Positions 33,066 to 42,066 of a stretch of 64,000 nt of DNA are shown in pieces; position 1 is the first letter of the stretch, and each line of letters opens with the position of its first letter. Source of the stretch: CAYNWT01 sp964450955 (GTDB lineage: Bacteria > Planctomycetota > Planctomycetia > Planctomycetales > Planctomycetaceae). The stretch covers positions 1-64,000 of the forward strand of contig CAYVFI010000029.1 of the NCBI GenBank assembly GCA_964450955.1, in the 5' to 3' direction. Under the pieces are notes generated by a model, which was given only the letters and a program-made list of their open reading frames with translations, had not been told where the DNA came from and searched no databases. Both the position numbers and the translations under genes were made by a program.

Positions 33066-34088
33066 CTAGCTGATCGGGTACTTCACCTCGTCCAGTAGTC
33101 GCGTGATGACGTCTTCGATTGAAACACCGTCTGCTTCGGCTCGGTAGTTGACCAGAACACGGTGTCGTAGAACCGGATGTGCAAGCGCCTTGATGTCGTC
33201 AGCAGTCACATGACTTCGGCCATGTAGCAGGACGCGCGCTTTTGCTCCCAGAACCATGAACTGCGCGGCTCGCAAGCCGGCTCCCCATGTAATCCAGTCG
33301 TTGACCCAGGCAGCGGTGCCTTCCTGCCCCGGCCGCGATGCAGTCGCGATGCGAACGGCGTAGCGAACCACGTCTTCAGCGACAGGGACACCGCGAACGA
33401 CGGCCTGGAAGGTCAGCACGTCTTCGGCTGAGAACAGGGCGTTAATTGGTTCTGGCCGCTGAGCGGTTGTACTGGCCACGACGGCGACTTCATCGTCTTC
33501 GGGCAGGTAGTCAATCAGAACGTTAAACATGAACCGGTCCAACTGCGCTTCGGGCAGCGGGTAGGTTCCTTCCATCTCAATCGGGTTCTGCGTGGCGAGC
33601 ACGAAGAATGGTTCGTCCAGCTTGTAGCGTTGGCCAGCGGCAGTCACCTGGTGTTCCTGCATCGCTTCCAACAAAGCGGCCTGTGTCTTGGGCGGTGTTC
33701 GGTTGATTTCATCAGCCAGCAAGACGTTGGCAAAGACCGGCCCACGCACGAAGCTCATCTTGCGGCGTCCGTCACCGTCGTCTTCAAGAATTTCAGTACC
33801 CGTGATGTCGGCCGGCATGAGGTCCGGCGTGAACTGGATACGATTGAAGTTCAGGTCGAACAATTCTGCGATGGAATTCACCAGCAGAGTTTTCGCCAAC
33901 CCAGGCGCTCCGGTGATCAAGCAGTGGCTACCGGCCAACAGCGAAATCAGAAGTTGCTCGATAACATCCTTCTGGCCAATGATGACCTTCGAGAGTTCGG
34001 CATCAATCTTCGCGCGGCTTTCTTTCAGCATCTCAACGGCGCGACGTTCGGTTTCCAGTGCGTTGGGTGTTGTATCCGTGGTTGTCAT
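33066..34088 (-). CDS. MoxR family AAA+ ATPase (cluster A)
   Basis: A 340-residue cytoplasmic ATPase. Walker A is GAPGLAKT (60-67; Ala before Lys is common in MoxR), Walker B is VLLADEINRTPPKTQ (122-136) and RIQFTPDLMPADITGTE (83-99) is the MoxR family signature. A C-terminal lid helix bundle follows. MoxR ATPases work with VWA proteins as chaperones or cofactor-insertion motors (NorQ/NorD, CbbQ/CbbO). It is the ATPase for the cluster A DUF58, BatA and VWA/GATase-like proteins. It differs in sequence from the cluster B MoxR, so the two are old paralogues, not a recent duplication. Confidence 0.95.
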   Translation of the reverse strand: MTTTDTTPNALETERRAVEMLKESRAKIDAELSKVIIGQKDVIEQLLISLLAGSHCLITGAPGLAKTLLVNSIAELFDLNFNRIQFTPDLMPADITGTEILEDDGDGRRKMSFVRGPVFANVLLADEINRTPPKTQAALLEAMQEHQVTAAGQRYKLDEPFFVLATQNPIEMEGTYPLPEAQLDRFMFNVLIDYLPEDDEVAVVASTTAQRPEPINALFSAEDVLTFQAVVRGVPVAEDVVRYAVRIATASRPGQEGTAAWVNDWITWGAGLRAAQFMVLGAKARVLLHGRSHVTADDIKALAHPVLRHRVLVNYRAEADGVSIEDVITRLLDEVKYPIS

Positions 34089-34175
34089 ATTGAGGTGATT
34101 CAGAGAGGTAGAGTTGAAGAGGTCGAAGGGTGAAAGACGTTGAAGAGAGGCTTGCTCTTCGCCTTTCGGCCGAGG

Positions 34176-35048
34176 TCAGTGCGTCATGGCGTACACGACG
34201 ATATTGATGCCCATTGGGTAGGCTTGTTTTTCTGAGTATTCGTGGAAGAACCACTCGTACATACCTTCACGTTCCCATCCATCGCCGAGGTCCGTGTTGT
34301 GGCAGAAGATAGCCATGAGTCGGTTGTTGTCGTCGAATAGTCCGCGGTAGTGAACTTCGCGGGAACCGGGTTCGCGGTTCTCCCAGCTAATGTTGGTGCC
34401 GCCTGGCCCCATGCCGCGACCGTTTTCTCCCGTTTGAACGTTTGGAACCTGCGGCTTCTTTTGCAGATCGTAGACGGTGTGAAAAATCGGATGGTCAATA
34501 GACAGGTCGACAATCTGCCGATCAGGAAACGCACCGTAGATTGCTTCCGCAAACGACTCCCACTGCCAACTGCCCCAGAAGTCGTCAGCCATCAGGAACC
34601 CGCCATTCAGCAAGTACTTGCGGAGACAAACCTCTTCTTGCTTTGAGAGAACCAGGCCGCCGGGTTCACACATGTAAATGAATGGGTAGTTGAAAATTTC
34701 CGGGTCGGTCAGGTCGTGAATAACCCCATCCGGGTCAACCTTCAAAGATGTCAGCTGCTGCAGTCGGAACGAGAAGTTCAGGTCACTGTCCGGGTAATCT
34801 GTTTGCCAGCCCCACCGTGTTCGAGAATCAAAGCGGACTCGGCAAAACGTGAACACGTCCTGTTTGTACTCGAGATCATTTTCCCAGGTGGGCACGCCGT
34901 TGCGAGGGTCCCTGTTGCGGCCCCAACCACGCTGCCAACCGCGTTGAGCGGACGAGTGGCCCGCAAACGTAAGCGTGATGGTCGCTCCTACCAGCAGTAG
35001 AACAACGGTACGAATCGGCGAGAGTCCGAGAGTGCTTCTGGCTACCAT
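34176..35048 (-). CDS. DUF4159 protein, exported
   Basis: A 290-residue protein with a signal peptide (about 12-34). Segments FTFCRVRFDSR, YPFIYMCEPGGLVLSK and KYLLNGGFLMADDFWGS are typical of DUF4159, a GATase-like fold found with MoxR/Bat genes and usually exported. The preceding gene's TGA shares its final A with the ATG at 35048 (TGATG); a GTG at 35051 in the same frame is an alternative. It sits 87 nt before moxR of cluster A. The biochemical role is unknown. Confidence 0.85.
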   Translation of the reverse strand: MVARSTLGLSPIRTVVLLLVGATITLTFAGHSSAQRGWQRGWGRNRDPRNGVPTWENDLEYKQDVFTFCRVRFDSRTRWGWQTDYPDSDLNFSFRLQQLTSLKVDPDGVIHDLTDPEIFNYPFIYMCEPGGLVLSKQEEVCLRKYLLNGGFLMADDFWGSWQWESFAEAIYGAFPDRQIVDLSIDHPIFHTVYDLQKKPQVPNVQTGENGRGMGPGGTNISWENREPGSREVHYRGLFDDNNRLMAIFCHNTDLGDGWEREGMYEWFFHEYSEKQAYPMGINIVVYAMTH

Positions 35049-37678
35049 CACTGCCCTCCCTGTTTTGCTTCGTCTGACGGCTCCTCCGGAGTGTCATCAG
35101 GCTCAGTAGTTTGCTTGCCGGAGATAATCTTCAGCAGCAACTTGTGTGCGTCGCGATAGCGGGGTGCTTCTTCCAAAGCCTGCAAAGTGTGTCGCTTGGC
35201 AGCCGGGTCTTGTTTGTCAAACAAGTGAGTGGCCAGGCTGTAGTGGGCGAGTGCCGGATCTTCGGGCCCCAGGACGATTAATGCTCGCCAGGCTTCAATG
35301 GCTTTGTCCGGTTGCTTCACAACCGCGGCCGCCTGGGCTCTTAGTTTCCACGGAGCCTTCATTAGTGGGTTCACAGCGAACAGTTTTTCAGTGGTCGCCA
35401 TAACGCCGTCGAAATTCTTCTGTTCGGAATACAGTTCGATAAGACGTTCGTAACTGCTGACCGCGTCGGACGCGATGCCAACGTACTCTTCAAGCGTTTG
35501 CTGTTCGAGTTCGGTCTTACCCTGTTCGCGATAGACCAAAGCCAGTAACTCGTGCGCGTTGGAACCGCTGACGTCGTTCGGGTAAATCTCAAGCAGGTGC
35601 TTCAGCGCTTCTTCCGCTTCGTCCCACTGCTTCGCCTCAATCAACATCGCCGCGCCGGTTCTGAGACCGATGTAATTGTTCGGATTCTCTTTGACGAAGC
35701 TTGCCAGTTGAACCGGGTTCCGCAGAACTTCGGTTTCCGGTGCGTCCCAATCGACAGTCGGAGCCAATTCGTTGGCGCGTTTTGTTGCGAACTTGACGAA
35801 GCCTTCTTCAAGGTCGTCTATTCCGCTGGTGCGGCGGTTGAGCGCTTCGTTAATAAGCACGCCGTTGCCAAGGTCGCCCAGGATTTCCTTGATCGCTTCG
35901 ATGCCGTGTTCCTGAACGATGTATTCCACAACCAGTGACGATTGGAAGTACGCGAACTGCACGTGCATTGGCGATGGAGCGTTGATGAACGCTTTGGAAA
36001 GTTCGGCGACCTTCTGCATTTGGCCATCAAGTATCCACTCGCGGTACTGTGGCAACATGGCCATGCCCCACGTGGGGTTCTCTTTGGTTTCTTCAAAGAC
36101 AGAGATGCCTTCGCTTAGCCATCGCGGCATCTTGTTTTTGGTCATCGACAGGGTGACGACGTGACAGAACTCGTGCCACAAAACGGCTTCCCAGTTGTTG
36201 GGGTTATCCAACTGCGATGCGGGGCTATTGGCGGTAATCACTTTACCAAAGCACACGCCCAGGAATCCTGAAACGGCAGGAACACCAAAGGTTCGAACCG
36301 CAAAGTCGTTTTCCGTCGGGAAGATTTCGACGGTGATCTTGTCACGTAAGTCGATTTCGTATTTTTCGGTCAGCTTCGTGCGTGCGCGTTCCAGAAGTCG
36401 GATGACTCGATCGCCATAGATGCCGGCTTCGCGTGCCGACATACGCAAAATGAAGTGATCGTTTTCGATGGTGCGAAACTTCGCCATGTGGTCGCGAAGG
36501 TTCAGCAGGTTGAACGTGGTTGTGTCGTAGCCGTCTGCTTCGTGGGCCGCTTCGGCCAGTTTCCAGCCGGCTTCTTCCTGCCCAAGTCGCAGCAGGTCCT
36601 GGCTAAGCTGAATTTGTGCGGGAAGAAAGTTGGGATCGAACTTCAACGCCTGCCGCTGATAAGCCGCGCCTTCTTTGAACCGGTACGCTCGCGAAAGTTT
36701 GGCTCCAATCCAATGATCGACGGACGGATTGTCTTTCCACGCGCCCAAGCCCTTCTTGCGGCATTCCTGTTCGCGTTTGTAATCGCTTTTTAGGTGAGCA
36801 ATCACTGCTCGCAGTGCCCAGGCCTTGGGTGACTGTGGATTAACCTTCAGTGCGATCTGAATGTTCTTTTCGGCGGGTTCGAATTGTTCTGAACTGATCA
36901 GTCGATCGGTTTGCAGCAAAATGGTTGGCACATGCTTTGGGTTAAGCTTCAGGATTTGGCTGAATAGCTCGCCACTGCGTGTCGCGTTCGATTCCGTCAG
37001 CGATCGCGCGAGTCCGAACAGGACCTCGACGTTTTCGGGGAACCGTTTGGCTGCGTCGGTGAATAGTTCGGCGGCCAGTTGTTTGTCGTTCTTGTCGAGA
37101 GCCATCTCGCCGGCAGCGATGTAGCCGTCGGGTTCGTTCTGCGCGTTCTTCTTGGCTCGATCGAAGAAGTTCTCCAGGATGATACGTGGGTCGGCGCCGA
37201 CAAGTAGAGCCACGTTGCCCAGGGTCACCAGGTCTTCGGCATCCGAGTATCGCCACTGCTGCGTTTCGAACAAACGATCAATTTCTTTGATCATGTCCGC
37301 CGCGCGAGCGTTGTTGCCTGCGTGCAGGAATGCGTCGTAGCCCAGCCATCGCAGACCGATGCTCCACGAGTACTTCTTAATACCGGCGTCAACCGTTGCG
37401 GTGGCTTCGGTGTACTTGCCGCGAGCGAATTCTGCTTTCGCTTTGACGATGTAGTAACCTTCACCGTAGACCTTGCCGGCCTGTGCGCCGGCGGCGGTGA
37501 TACACTGGTCGTACTTGCCTGTGTTAAGAAGTTCACGCAGGCTTTTGAGGTCCAGCCGCTTCGGTGCTTCTGGTTTTTCTTCCTGAGCCGAAACGGCAGC
37601 CGGGTGGCTGGCCAGGAAGCATGACAGCAGCACAACGGAAGCGCAAGCCTTGAGTAAGCAGTGGCTGCGTTTGGCCAT
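35048..37678 (-). CDS. TPR protein with a gluzincin (peptidase MA-like) domain
   Basis: An 876-residue exported protein, the first gene of cluster A. The signal peptide is about residues 1-30. Tetratricopeptide repeats cover about 40-390. A metalloprotease-like domain (about 400-640) has VLWHEFCHVVTLSM with HEFCH near 501-505 as the HExxH zinc site, and RWLSEGISVFEE about 20 residues on supplying the third ligand Glu, the gluzincin/peptidase MA arrangement. More TPRs fill about 660-850. I chose the ATG at 37678, which has AAAGGA 5 nt upstream; the frame also contains an earlier start at 37693. The zinc residues are intact, so activity is plausible. Confidence 0.85.
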   Translation of the reverse strand: MAKRSHCLLKACASVVLLSCFLASHPAAVSAQEEKPEAPKRLDLKSLRELLNTGKYDQCITAAGAQAGKVYGEGYYIVKAKAEFARGKYTEATATVDAGIKKYSWSIGLRWLGYDAFLHAGNNARAADMIKEIDRLFETQQWRYSDAEDLVTLGNVALLVGADPRIILENFFDRAKKNAQNEPDGYIAAGEMALDKNDKQLAAELFTDAAKRFPENVEVLFGLARSLTESNATRSGELFSQILKLNPKHVPTILLQTDRLISSEQFEPAEKNIQIALKVNPQSPKAWALRAVIAHLKSDYKREQECRKKGLGAWKDNPSVDHWIGAKLSRAYRFKEGAAYQRQALKFDPNFLPAQIQLSQDLLRLGQEEAGWKLAEAAHEADGYDTTTFNLLNLRDHMAKFRTIENDHFILRMSAREAGIYGDRVIRLLERARTKLTEKYEIDLRDKITVEIFPTENDFAVRTFGVPAVSGFLGVCFGKVITANSPASQLDNPNNWEAVLWHEFCHVVTLSMTKNKMPRWLSEGISVFEETKENPTWGMAMLPQYREWILDGQMQKVAELSKAFINAPSPMHVQFAYFQSSLVVEYIVQEHGIEAIKEILGDLGNGVLINEALNRRTSGIDDLEEGFVKFATKRANELAPTVDWDAPETEVLRNPVQLASFVKENPNNYIGLRTGAAMLIEAKQWDEAEEALKHLLEIYPNDVSGSNAHELLALVYREQGKTELEQQTLEEYVGIASDAVSSYERLIELYSEQKNFDGVMATTEKLFAVNPLMKAPWKLRAQAAAVVKQPDKAIEAWRALIVLGPEDPALAHYSLATHLFDKQDPAAKRHTLQALEEAPRYRDAHKLLLKIISGKQTTEPDDTPEEPSDEAKQGGQ

Positions 37679-37998
37679 TCCGTTCCTTTCCAAGTCCGGC
37701 GCGTATATTCATCTGTTGGTGTCGATGAATACAATTCCCCCAGCGTTCGCCGAGATTCGGACAAGTTTTCGCCCGAATCTGTTTCAAACCACGCAGCGGT
37801 GGCTGGGTTTCGGTGAAATCATTGCTCCTTTAAACATTTGCACCGACTTCACCCATCCTCAGTATTATCTGTTGCCCCTACCGTCCGCAACGCGCTTGAC
37901 CGTATCCGGTTCAATTCGTGATGAGCTGATCCAAACAGCGGCTTTCATCGTATAGAATTGCACCTCCGCCGAAGCTTTCCCGATCGCGATTGATTTGC
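37679..37998. promoter_or_regulatory. Divergent promoter region between cluster A and the 37999 gene
   Basis: A 320-nt region with no credible gene. It must hold the promoter of the eight-gene cluster A (leftward) and of the rightward gene pair. TTGACC at 37897-37902 and TATAGA at 37951-37956 are the only elements resembling housekeeping boxes on the plus strand, but they are not at a standard spacing. No operator-like repeat stands out. Confidence 0.35.
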
Positions 37999-39300
37999 AT
38001 GGCCCGTTGGCTTTCTCGAATTGACCCCCGACGCAAGAAATCGAAGCAACGGTTGTCTCAGCCGCAGCAATACGAAGTGCTTTGTCGTTGTGGTGAACGC
38101 ACAATTGGCCTGCGGATATCGCGTTATCAGCAGGTCATCTGTAGGCAATGCGGTGAACCGCTGTTCGTGCTTCCCGCAAACGTCTACCCCGGCCCGCCAC
38201 CTCCGGAACCAAAGTTGGTTGCCGAACCTGAAAGCGAAGCTGAGTTGGGATTGGATCAGTTGGCATTGGAAGAAGCCGCTGCCGACGAACCAACCCGAGC
38301 CGCCGACGAACCGGCTCCTGAACCACCCGTCGCTGATGGAGACTTGCTAGGCGCGCTGGCCAATGAATCGAAGTCGCTTACTCGCAAAGGGCAACAAGAG
38401 GAACTTGAACGCAAGCAACTTGCCGAAGAACGCCAAAAGCGCAAGGCGCAACTTAAGAAAAAGAGAGCCAGCGAAAAAGCGAAAGCAAAGAAGGCTCGCG
38501 ACGAAAACCCACTCACCGCGCGCGTGCCGATTGGGCAGCGACTGCGGCGGGTGTTCTCTCCGTTTCGATTGGTTGTTGCGTCTGTGATTGCAATCATCAT
38601 CGCGACCGTGTCATGGCAGATTCATAGCCGCAATGTCGAAAGCGGCCGCCTGCGGTTCGACACCGCGCGCAAGAAAGCGATGACCTTCCTGGAGGAACAG
38701 GACTTCGTTTCGGCAGAACCGCTGCTTGTTGAAGCCGCGCAGGCTGCGGACCTGATTGATCGGCAGGACAAGTCTGCCAACAAAGTCAGGCGCCTCGCGT
38801 TGGAAACCAACGTTGTGAACAATCTTTCTGTGACGTCCGTGTACGAAGCGCTGAATGCAGCAACGGTGGCGTCGGAAGACAACATGAGCAGCGTACTGAC
38901 GACGCAGCTTGGTGACCGCTGGATTGTTCTTGATACGCACGTGACTCCGAAACATTCGACAGAAGACGGTATTCAGTACGCGGTTGAGATGCCGTTGTTG
39001 GTCAACGGCGTGCTTGTTGAAGCCGCGGTTGTCACAGAAGAGTTCAGTCGACTTGGGCTGAAGAAATCCGGCATGCCCATTGCGTTCGCTGCCAAAATCG
39101 AAGCGTGCGCGCTGAAAAAGAAAAAGGGAGAACCGAACCGTCTGGTCATTCAGTTTGCAAGTGATTCTGTGCGGCTGTGGGCAAACCAGATGACGTACGA
39201 CGCACTGGGTTTCTCTGGTTCTGAATTACCAGAACATCTGGTGGAACAGGCGGCATCGTTGGGAGTATCGACGGGAGAGTCGACGGGAGAGTCGAAATGA
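37999..39300 (+). CDS. Zinc-ribbon, single-helix membrane protein of unknown function
   Basis: A 433-residue protein. The N-terminus has a zinc-ribbon-like pattern, LCRCGERTIG then ICRQCGEPLFV (about 27-53), followed by a Pro/Glu/Ala-rich linker, a charged Lys/Glu/Arg helix (about 120-170), and one transmembrane helix (about 190-212). The C-terminal half is a soluble alpha/beta region of unknown family. The start is ATG 37999 within a frame that also opens with TTG at 37990; no Shine-Dalgarno is evident. Its stop overlaps the next gene by 4 nt (ATGA). The pair looks like an envelope module, but I cannot assign a function. Confidence 0.75.
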   Translation: MARWLSRIDPRRKKSKQRLSQPQQYEVLCRCGERTIGLRISRYQQVICRQCGEPLFVLPANVYPGPPPPEPKLVAEPESEAELGLDQLALEEAAADEPTRAADEPAPEPPVADGDLLGALANESKSLTRKGQQEELERKQLAEERQKRKAQLKKKRASEKAKAKKARDENPLTARVPIGQRLRRVFSPFRLVVASVIAIIIATVSWQIHSRNVESGRLRFDTARKKAMTFLEEQDFVSAEPLLVEAAQAADLIDRQDKSANKVRRLALETNVVNNLSVTSVYEALNAATVASEDNMSSVLTTQLGDRWIVLDTHVTPKHSTEDGIQYAVEMPLLVNGVLVEAAVVTEEFSRLGLKKSGMPIAFAAKIEACALKKKKGEPNRLVIQFASDSVRLWANQMTYDALGFSGSELPEHLVEQAASLGVSTGESTGESK

Positions 39301-40847
39301 GAACCGGAGCCTTATTGTTTCTTGCGATGGTGTCCGGCGGCTTGCCGGCGTCGGTTGACGCGGCTGATGCGATTCACATTCAGCAACTGCAGGCCATCAA
39401 AGATCAGTGGACAATCATGGCGGCTGATGAAAGGCGAATCAGCCTTGAAGGCCGGTTCGCCGGTCGCGCGGGGCGTTTGTTGCGTTTGCTAAACAGCGAT
39501 CTGGTCTTCCGTGTTGAAGAAGGCGTGCGTTTGCCGAAGCTAAAGAGCGGTCGCAATGTCGAAATTATTGGTTACCTGCGGAGCCGCGATAATAAGATTG
39601 ACTTTGTGGTTCAACGGATTGCCGATGGCGGTTCCGATTTGGATCGTTTAGTGGAAGATCGCAAGGCGCTGCCGTTAAACGATGCGAAAGCGTGGTACGG
39701 TCTGGCTGCCTGGGCAGAGAAGCGGGCCGCGTTCTATGACGACGGCGACCTGCTGAATGAGAGCCGGCTGATTGTCGTGGCGGCATTTGAGATTGAACGC
39801 AGAGCGATAAAGAAGGGGGACGGAAAGTCATTGCGGGCTCTGGCGGATCGTGTCGAAACGCTTGGCCTGGAAACATCACTGCGGACTCAGATGATTCACG
39901 AGTCGTTGCGATGGCAGTGGCAAGCGTTGACGTTGAACCGAAAGGTCACGACGAAAGAGCGGCAGGAGTTTCTCAAGGTTCTGGAGAAAGAACTTAAAGG
40001 TTGCAAACAACCCATTCGGCTGGCCAGCCCAAATCTGCTCCGCAATTATAACAGGAACCCGAAAAAGACGTACGACGCGGCAACCCTGTCGAACCAACTG
40101 TTGCTGCACCGTTACTTCTACCGGGAAGTTCTGAAACCGCTGCTACTGGTGAATGCCAGGGCGGACGGTAGTAATGGTCGTGCGATTGCCAAAGAACTCC
40201 GCAGCAGGATTCCGGAAGAAGCCGAACTGGCGGCTAAGTACGACGCGGCCGAACTTCAGTTTCGGATTCGCAGTGTTGAATCGATGACGCGGTCAGAGAT
40301 GCTTGATCTTGTGGATCAGCTGGAACGCATCAATAGGCGGAAGGTTGCTGACGACACGAAACGTCGCTGGGTGGTCGCGTCGGAGAAGCGGCTGGTCACG
40401 CGTGGTCCGGCCGGGCTGGTTCAGGCGGCCAACGAATACGACGCGTTGCTGGGCGATAAAAACAAAGCCATCCGTTTACTGAAGCAGGCGTGGCAGGAGA
40501 GTTCAGAGAAGGCAGAGATTGAAGAACGTCTGAAGCGATACGATCTTTATCGTGGCGAGGAGACGTGGCTTTCAAAAGAACAAGTTGATTTGCTGCCGGA
40601 AAACCAAATGGACCAGGCACTGCGCGAAGGTCGTGTCATCAAGGGTATGACGGTCGATCAGGTTCGCAAGACATTGGGTGAACCCGATCGAATCAGCCGG
40701 TTTGCCAGCCAACGGCGCGTGCAGATTGTGTGGTCGTTTATTGATGCATCATCAAGTCGGATTTCGGTCGTGTTCGAACGCAAAGTCAGTGACGCGAAGA
40801 CAAACGCCCCGAAGGTTATTTTGGTGACGACTTTGCCGTCGAAGTAG
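39297..40847 (+). CDS. Exported protein with a C-terminal SmpA/BamE-like segment
   Basis: A 516-residue protein with a signal peptide (about 1-22). Most of it is helical and charged with no family I recognise. The last 75 residues contain VIKGMTVDQVRKTLGEPDRI and a following beta stretch (IVWSFIDASSSRISVVFERK), the GMTxxxVxxxLGxP pattern of SmpA/OmlA (BamE)-type domains, which occur in outer-membrane assembly lipoproteins and many unrelated exported proteins. The ATG overlaps the preceding stop. Its 3' end overlaps the convergent histidine kinase gene by 32 nt, so the transcripts would be antisense there. Confidence 0.72.
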   Translation: MRTGALLFLAMVSGGLPASVDAADAIHIQQLQAIKDQWTIMAADERRISLEGRFAGRAGRLLRLLNSDLVFRVEEGVRLPKLKSGRNVEIIGYLRSRDNKIDFVVQRIADGGSDLDRLVEDRKALPLNDAKAWYGLAAWAEKRAAFYDDGDLLNESRLIVVAAFEIERRAIKKGDGKSLRALADRVETLGLETSLRTQMIHESLRWQWQALTLNRKVTTKERQEFLKVLEKELKGCKQPIRLASPNLLRNYNRNPKKTYDAATLSNQLLLHRYFYREVLKPLLLVNARADGSNGRAIAKELRSRIPEEAELAAKYDAAELQFRIRSVESMTRSEMLDLVDQLERINRRKVADDTKRRWVVASEKRLVTRGPAGLVQAANEYDALLGDKNKAIRLLKQAWQESSEKAEIEERLKRYDLYRGEETWLSKEQVDLLPENQMDQALREGRVIKGMTVDQVRKTLGEPDRISRFASQRRVQIVWSFIDASSSRISVVFERKVSDAKTNAPKVILVTTLPSK

Positions 40848-41964
40848 TTTGATTAGCGGCGGTAGAGTGTGTTGACCGTGGCAGCAGAATGCGAATGGTT
40901 GTGCCGTAGCCGAACTCACTTTGAACTCGAATCAGGCCTTCATGCCGGTTGACGTGTCCATAGACGATAGCCAATCCCAGCCCGCGTCCTCGTTCGGGGT
41001 GCGAAGACTGGAACGGTTCGAACATACGGGGGATGTCTGCCGTGTCGATACCCGGCCCGTTGTCGCGGACCTCAATGGCGACGTAGTTGCCGCCAGGCAC
41101 AGCCTTGCCCAGTAGGTGCGGGTCGCTGGTGGAGTCGCGGATGTGTTCTTCGACAATCGAAACGTGGACCAGTCCCTCTTCTTTGTCACCAATCGCTTCG
41201 TTGGCGTTGTGAATCAGGTTCAGGACGATCTGTTCGACCTGCGTATTATCGACAGTGGCGATGGCCGGTTTGTCGGAAGCAGTGAAGTTGATATTCCTGT
41301 GAATCAGTCCTGACTGGACCAGCGAGACGATTGGTTGCACAACTTCGTTTAGATCGACCGGTCGTTTCTCTGACGGTTGGCGTCCTGCGTAGGCCAGCAT
41401 TTTCCGACTTAGGCCGGATGCTGTTTCGGCTGCCTTCAGAATTCCGTCGACGCACTTTTTACTGTCCGGTGTTTGTTCGTGAAACATCTGCAGGACTTCA
41501 GCGTTGCAGACGACTCCGACCAGCAGATTGTTGAAGTCGTGTGCGATACCGCCGGCCAGGGCACCAAGACTTTCCATGCGTTCGGCCTGAGCCAACCGGG
41601 CAGTGAGTTCGCCCTGCTGCTGTTGGCTGCGTTCGTTCGATTCTACCTGCTTCTTGAGCTGCAGATTGGTATGGTGCAGTCGGCGGCGGCTGAGATACAG
41701 CACGCCGGAAAGGACGGTGGCTATCAGCAAGCCCGCCAGCGTGAGTACCTGGTACCTGCGCTTCCGGCTCCGGTCCAGATTGTGTTGCCGGATGAGCCGC
41801 GCGTTTTCCGCTTGAAGTTGTTTCTCGCGTTGGGTGAGTCCCGTTGTCTGCCCGGTGTGAGCTGTCCCAACAACGCGCGTGTCATCTGCCTGCCGGACGT
41901 TGATTCCGAACACGGGCGCTGGCGCGTTAAGTAAGAGACAGGTTATACACAGAAAGCGTGACAT
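40816..41964 (-). CDS. Sensor histidine kinase with a minimal sensor region
   Basis: A 382-residue kinase. A signal-like N-terminus (about 1-20), about 50 residues of Gln/Arg-rich helix, a transmembrane helix (about 74-91), a second helical linker, then the HisKA box LAGGIAHDFNNLLVG with phospho-acceptor His142. The HATPase domain has an N-box QIVLNLIHNANEAIG, G1 DNGPGID and G2 GRGLGLAIVYGH. The HDFNNLL form is that of hybrid-type kinases related to NtrB. No receiver domain follows and no response regulator is adjacent (orphan). The sensory part is unusually short, so either it was truncated or the kinase senses through a partner. The frame could start further upstream at 42018. Confidence 0.88.
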   Translation of the reverse strand: MSRFLCITCLLLNAPAPVFGINVRQADDTRVVGTAHTGQTTGLTQREKQLQAENARLIRQHNLDRSRKRRYQVLTLAGLLIATVLSGVLYLSRRRLHHTNLQLKKQVESNERSQQQQGELTARLAQAERMESLGALAGGIAHDFNNLLVGVVCNAEVLQMFHEQTPDSKKCVDGILKAAETASGLSRKMLAYAGRQPSEKRPVDLNEVVQPIVSLVQSGLIHRNINFTASDKPAIATVDNTQVEQIVLNLIHNANEAIGDKEEGLVHVSIVEEHIRDSTSDPHLLGKAVPGGNYVAIEVRDNGPGIDTADIPRMFEPFQSSHPERGRGLGLAIVYGHVNRHEGLIRVQSEFGYGTTIRILLPRSTHSTAANQTTSTAKSSPK

Positions 41965-42066
41965 CACTTTGTCCACAATAGGCGAACCCGATTGTGATGC
42001 AATCGGGTGTGTGGTCAAAAGTGCGAACCGGTTTTCTTAGGGCGGATTGCGAAACCCGCCGCAAGC

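Noticed and set aside
22470..37678. Anti-phage conflict system as the firm identity of cluster A
   Set aside because: The DUF58/BatA/DUF4159 set is that of ordinary Bat-type loci, and no nuclease, sensor or toxin partner is seen; kept only as an alternative in the findings.
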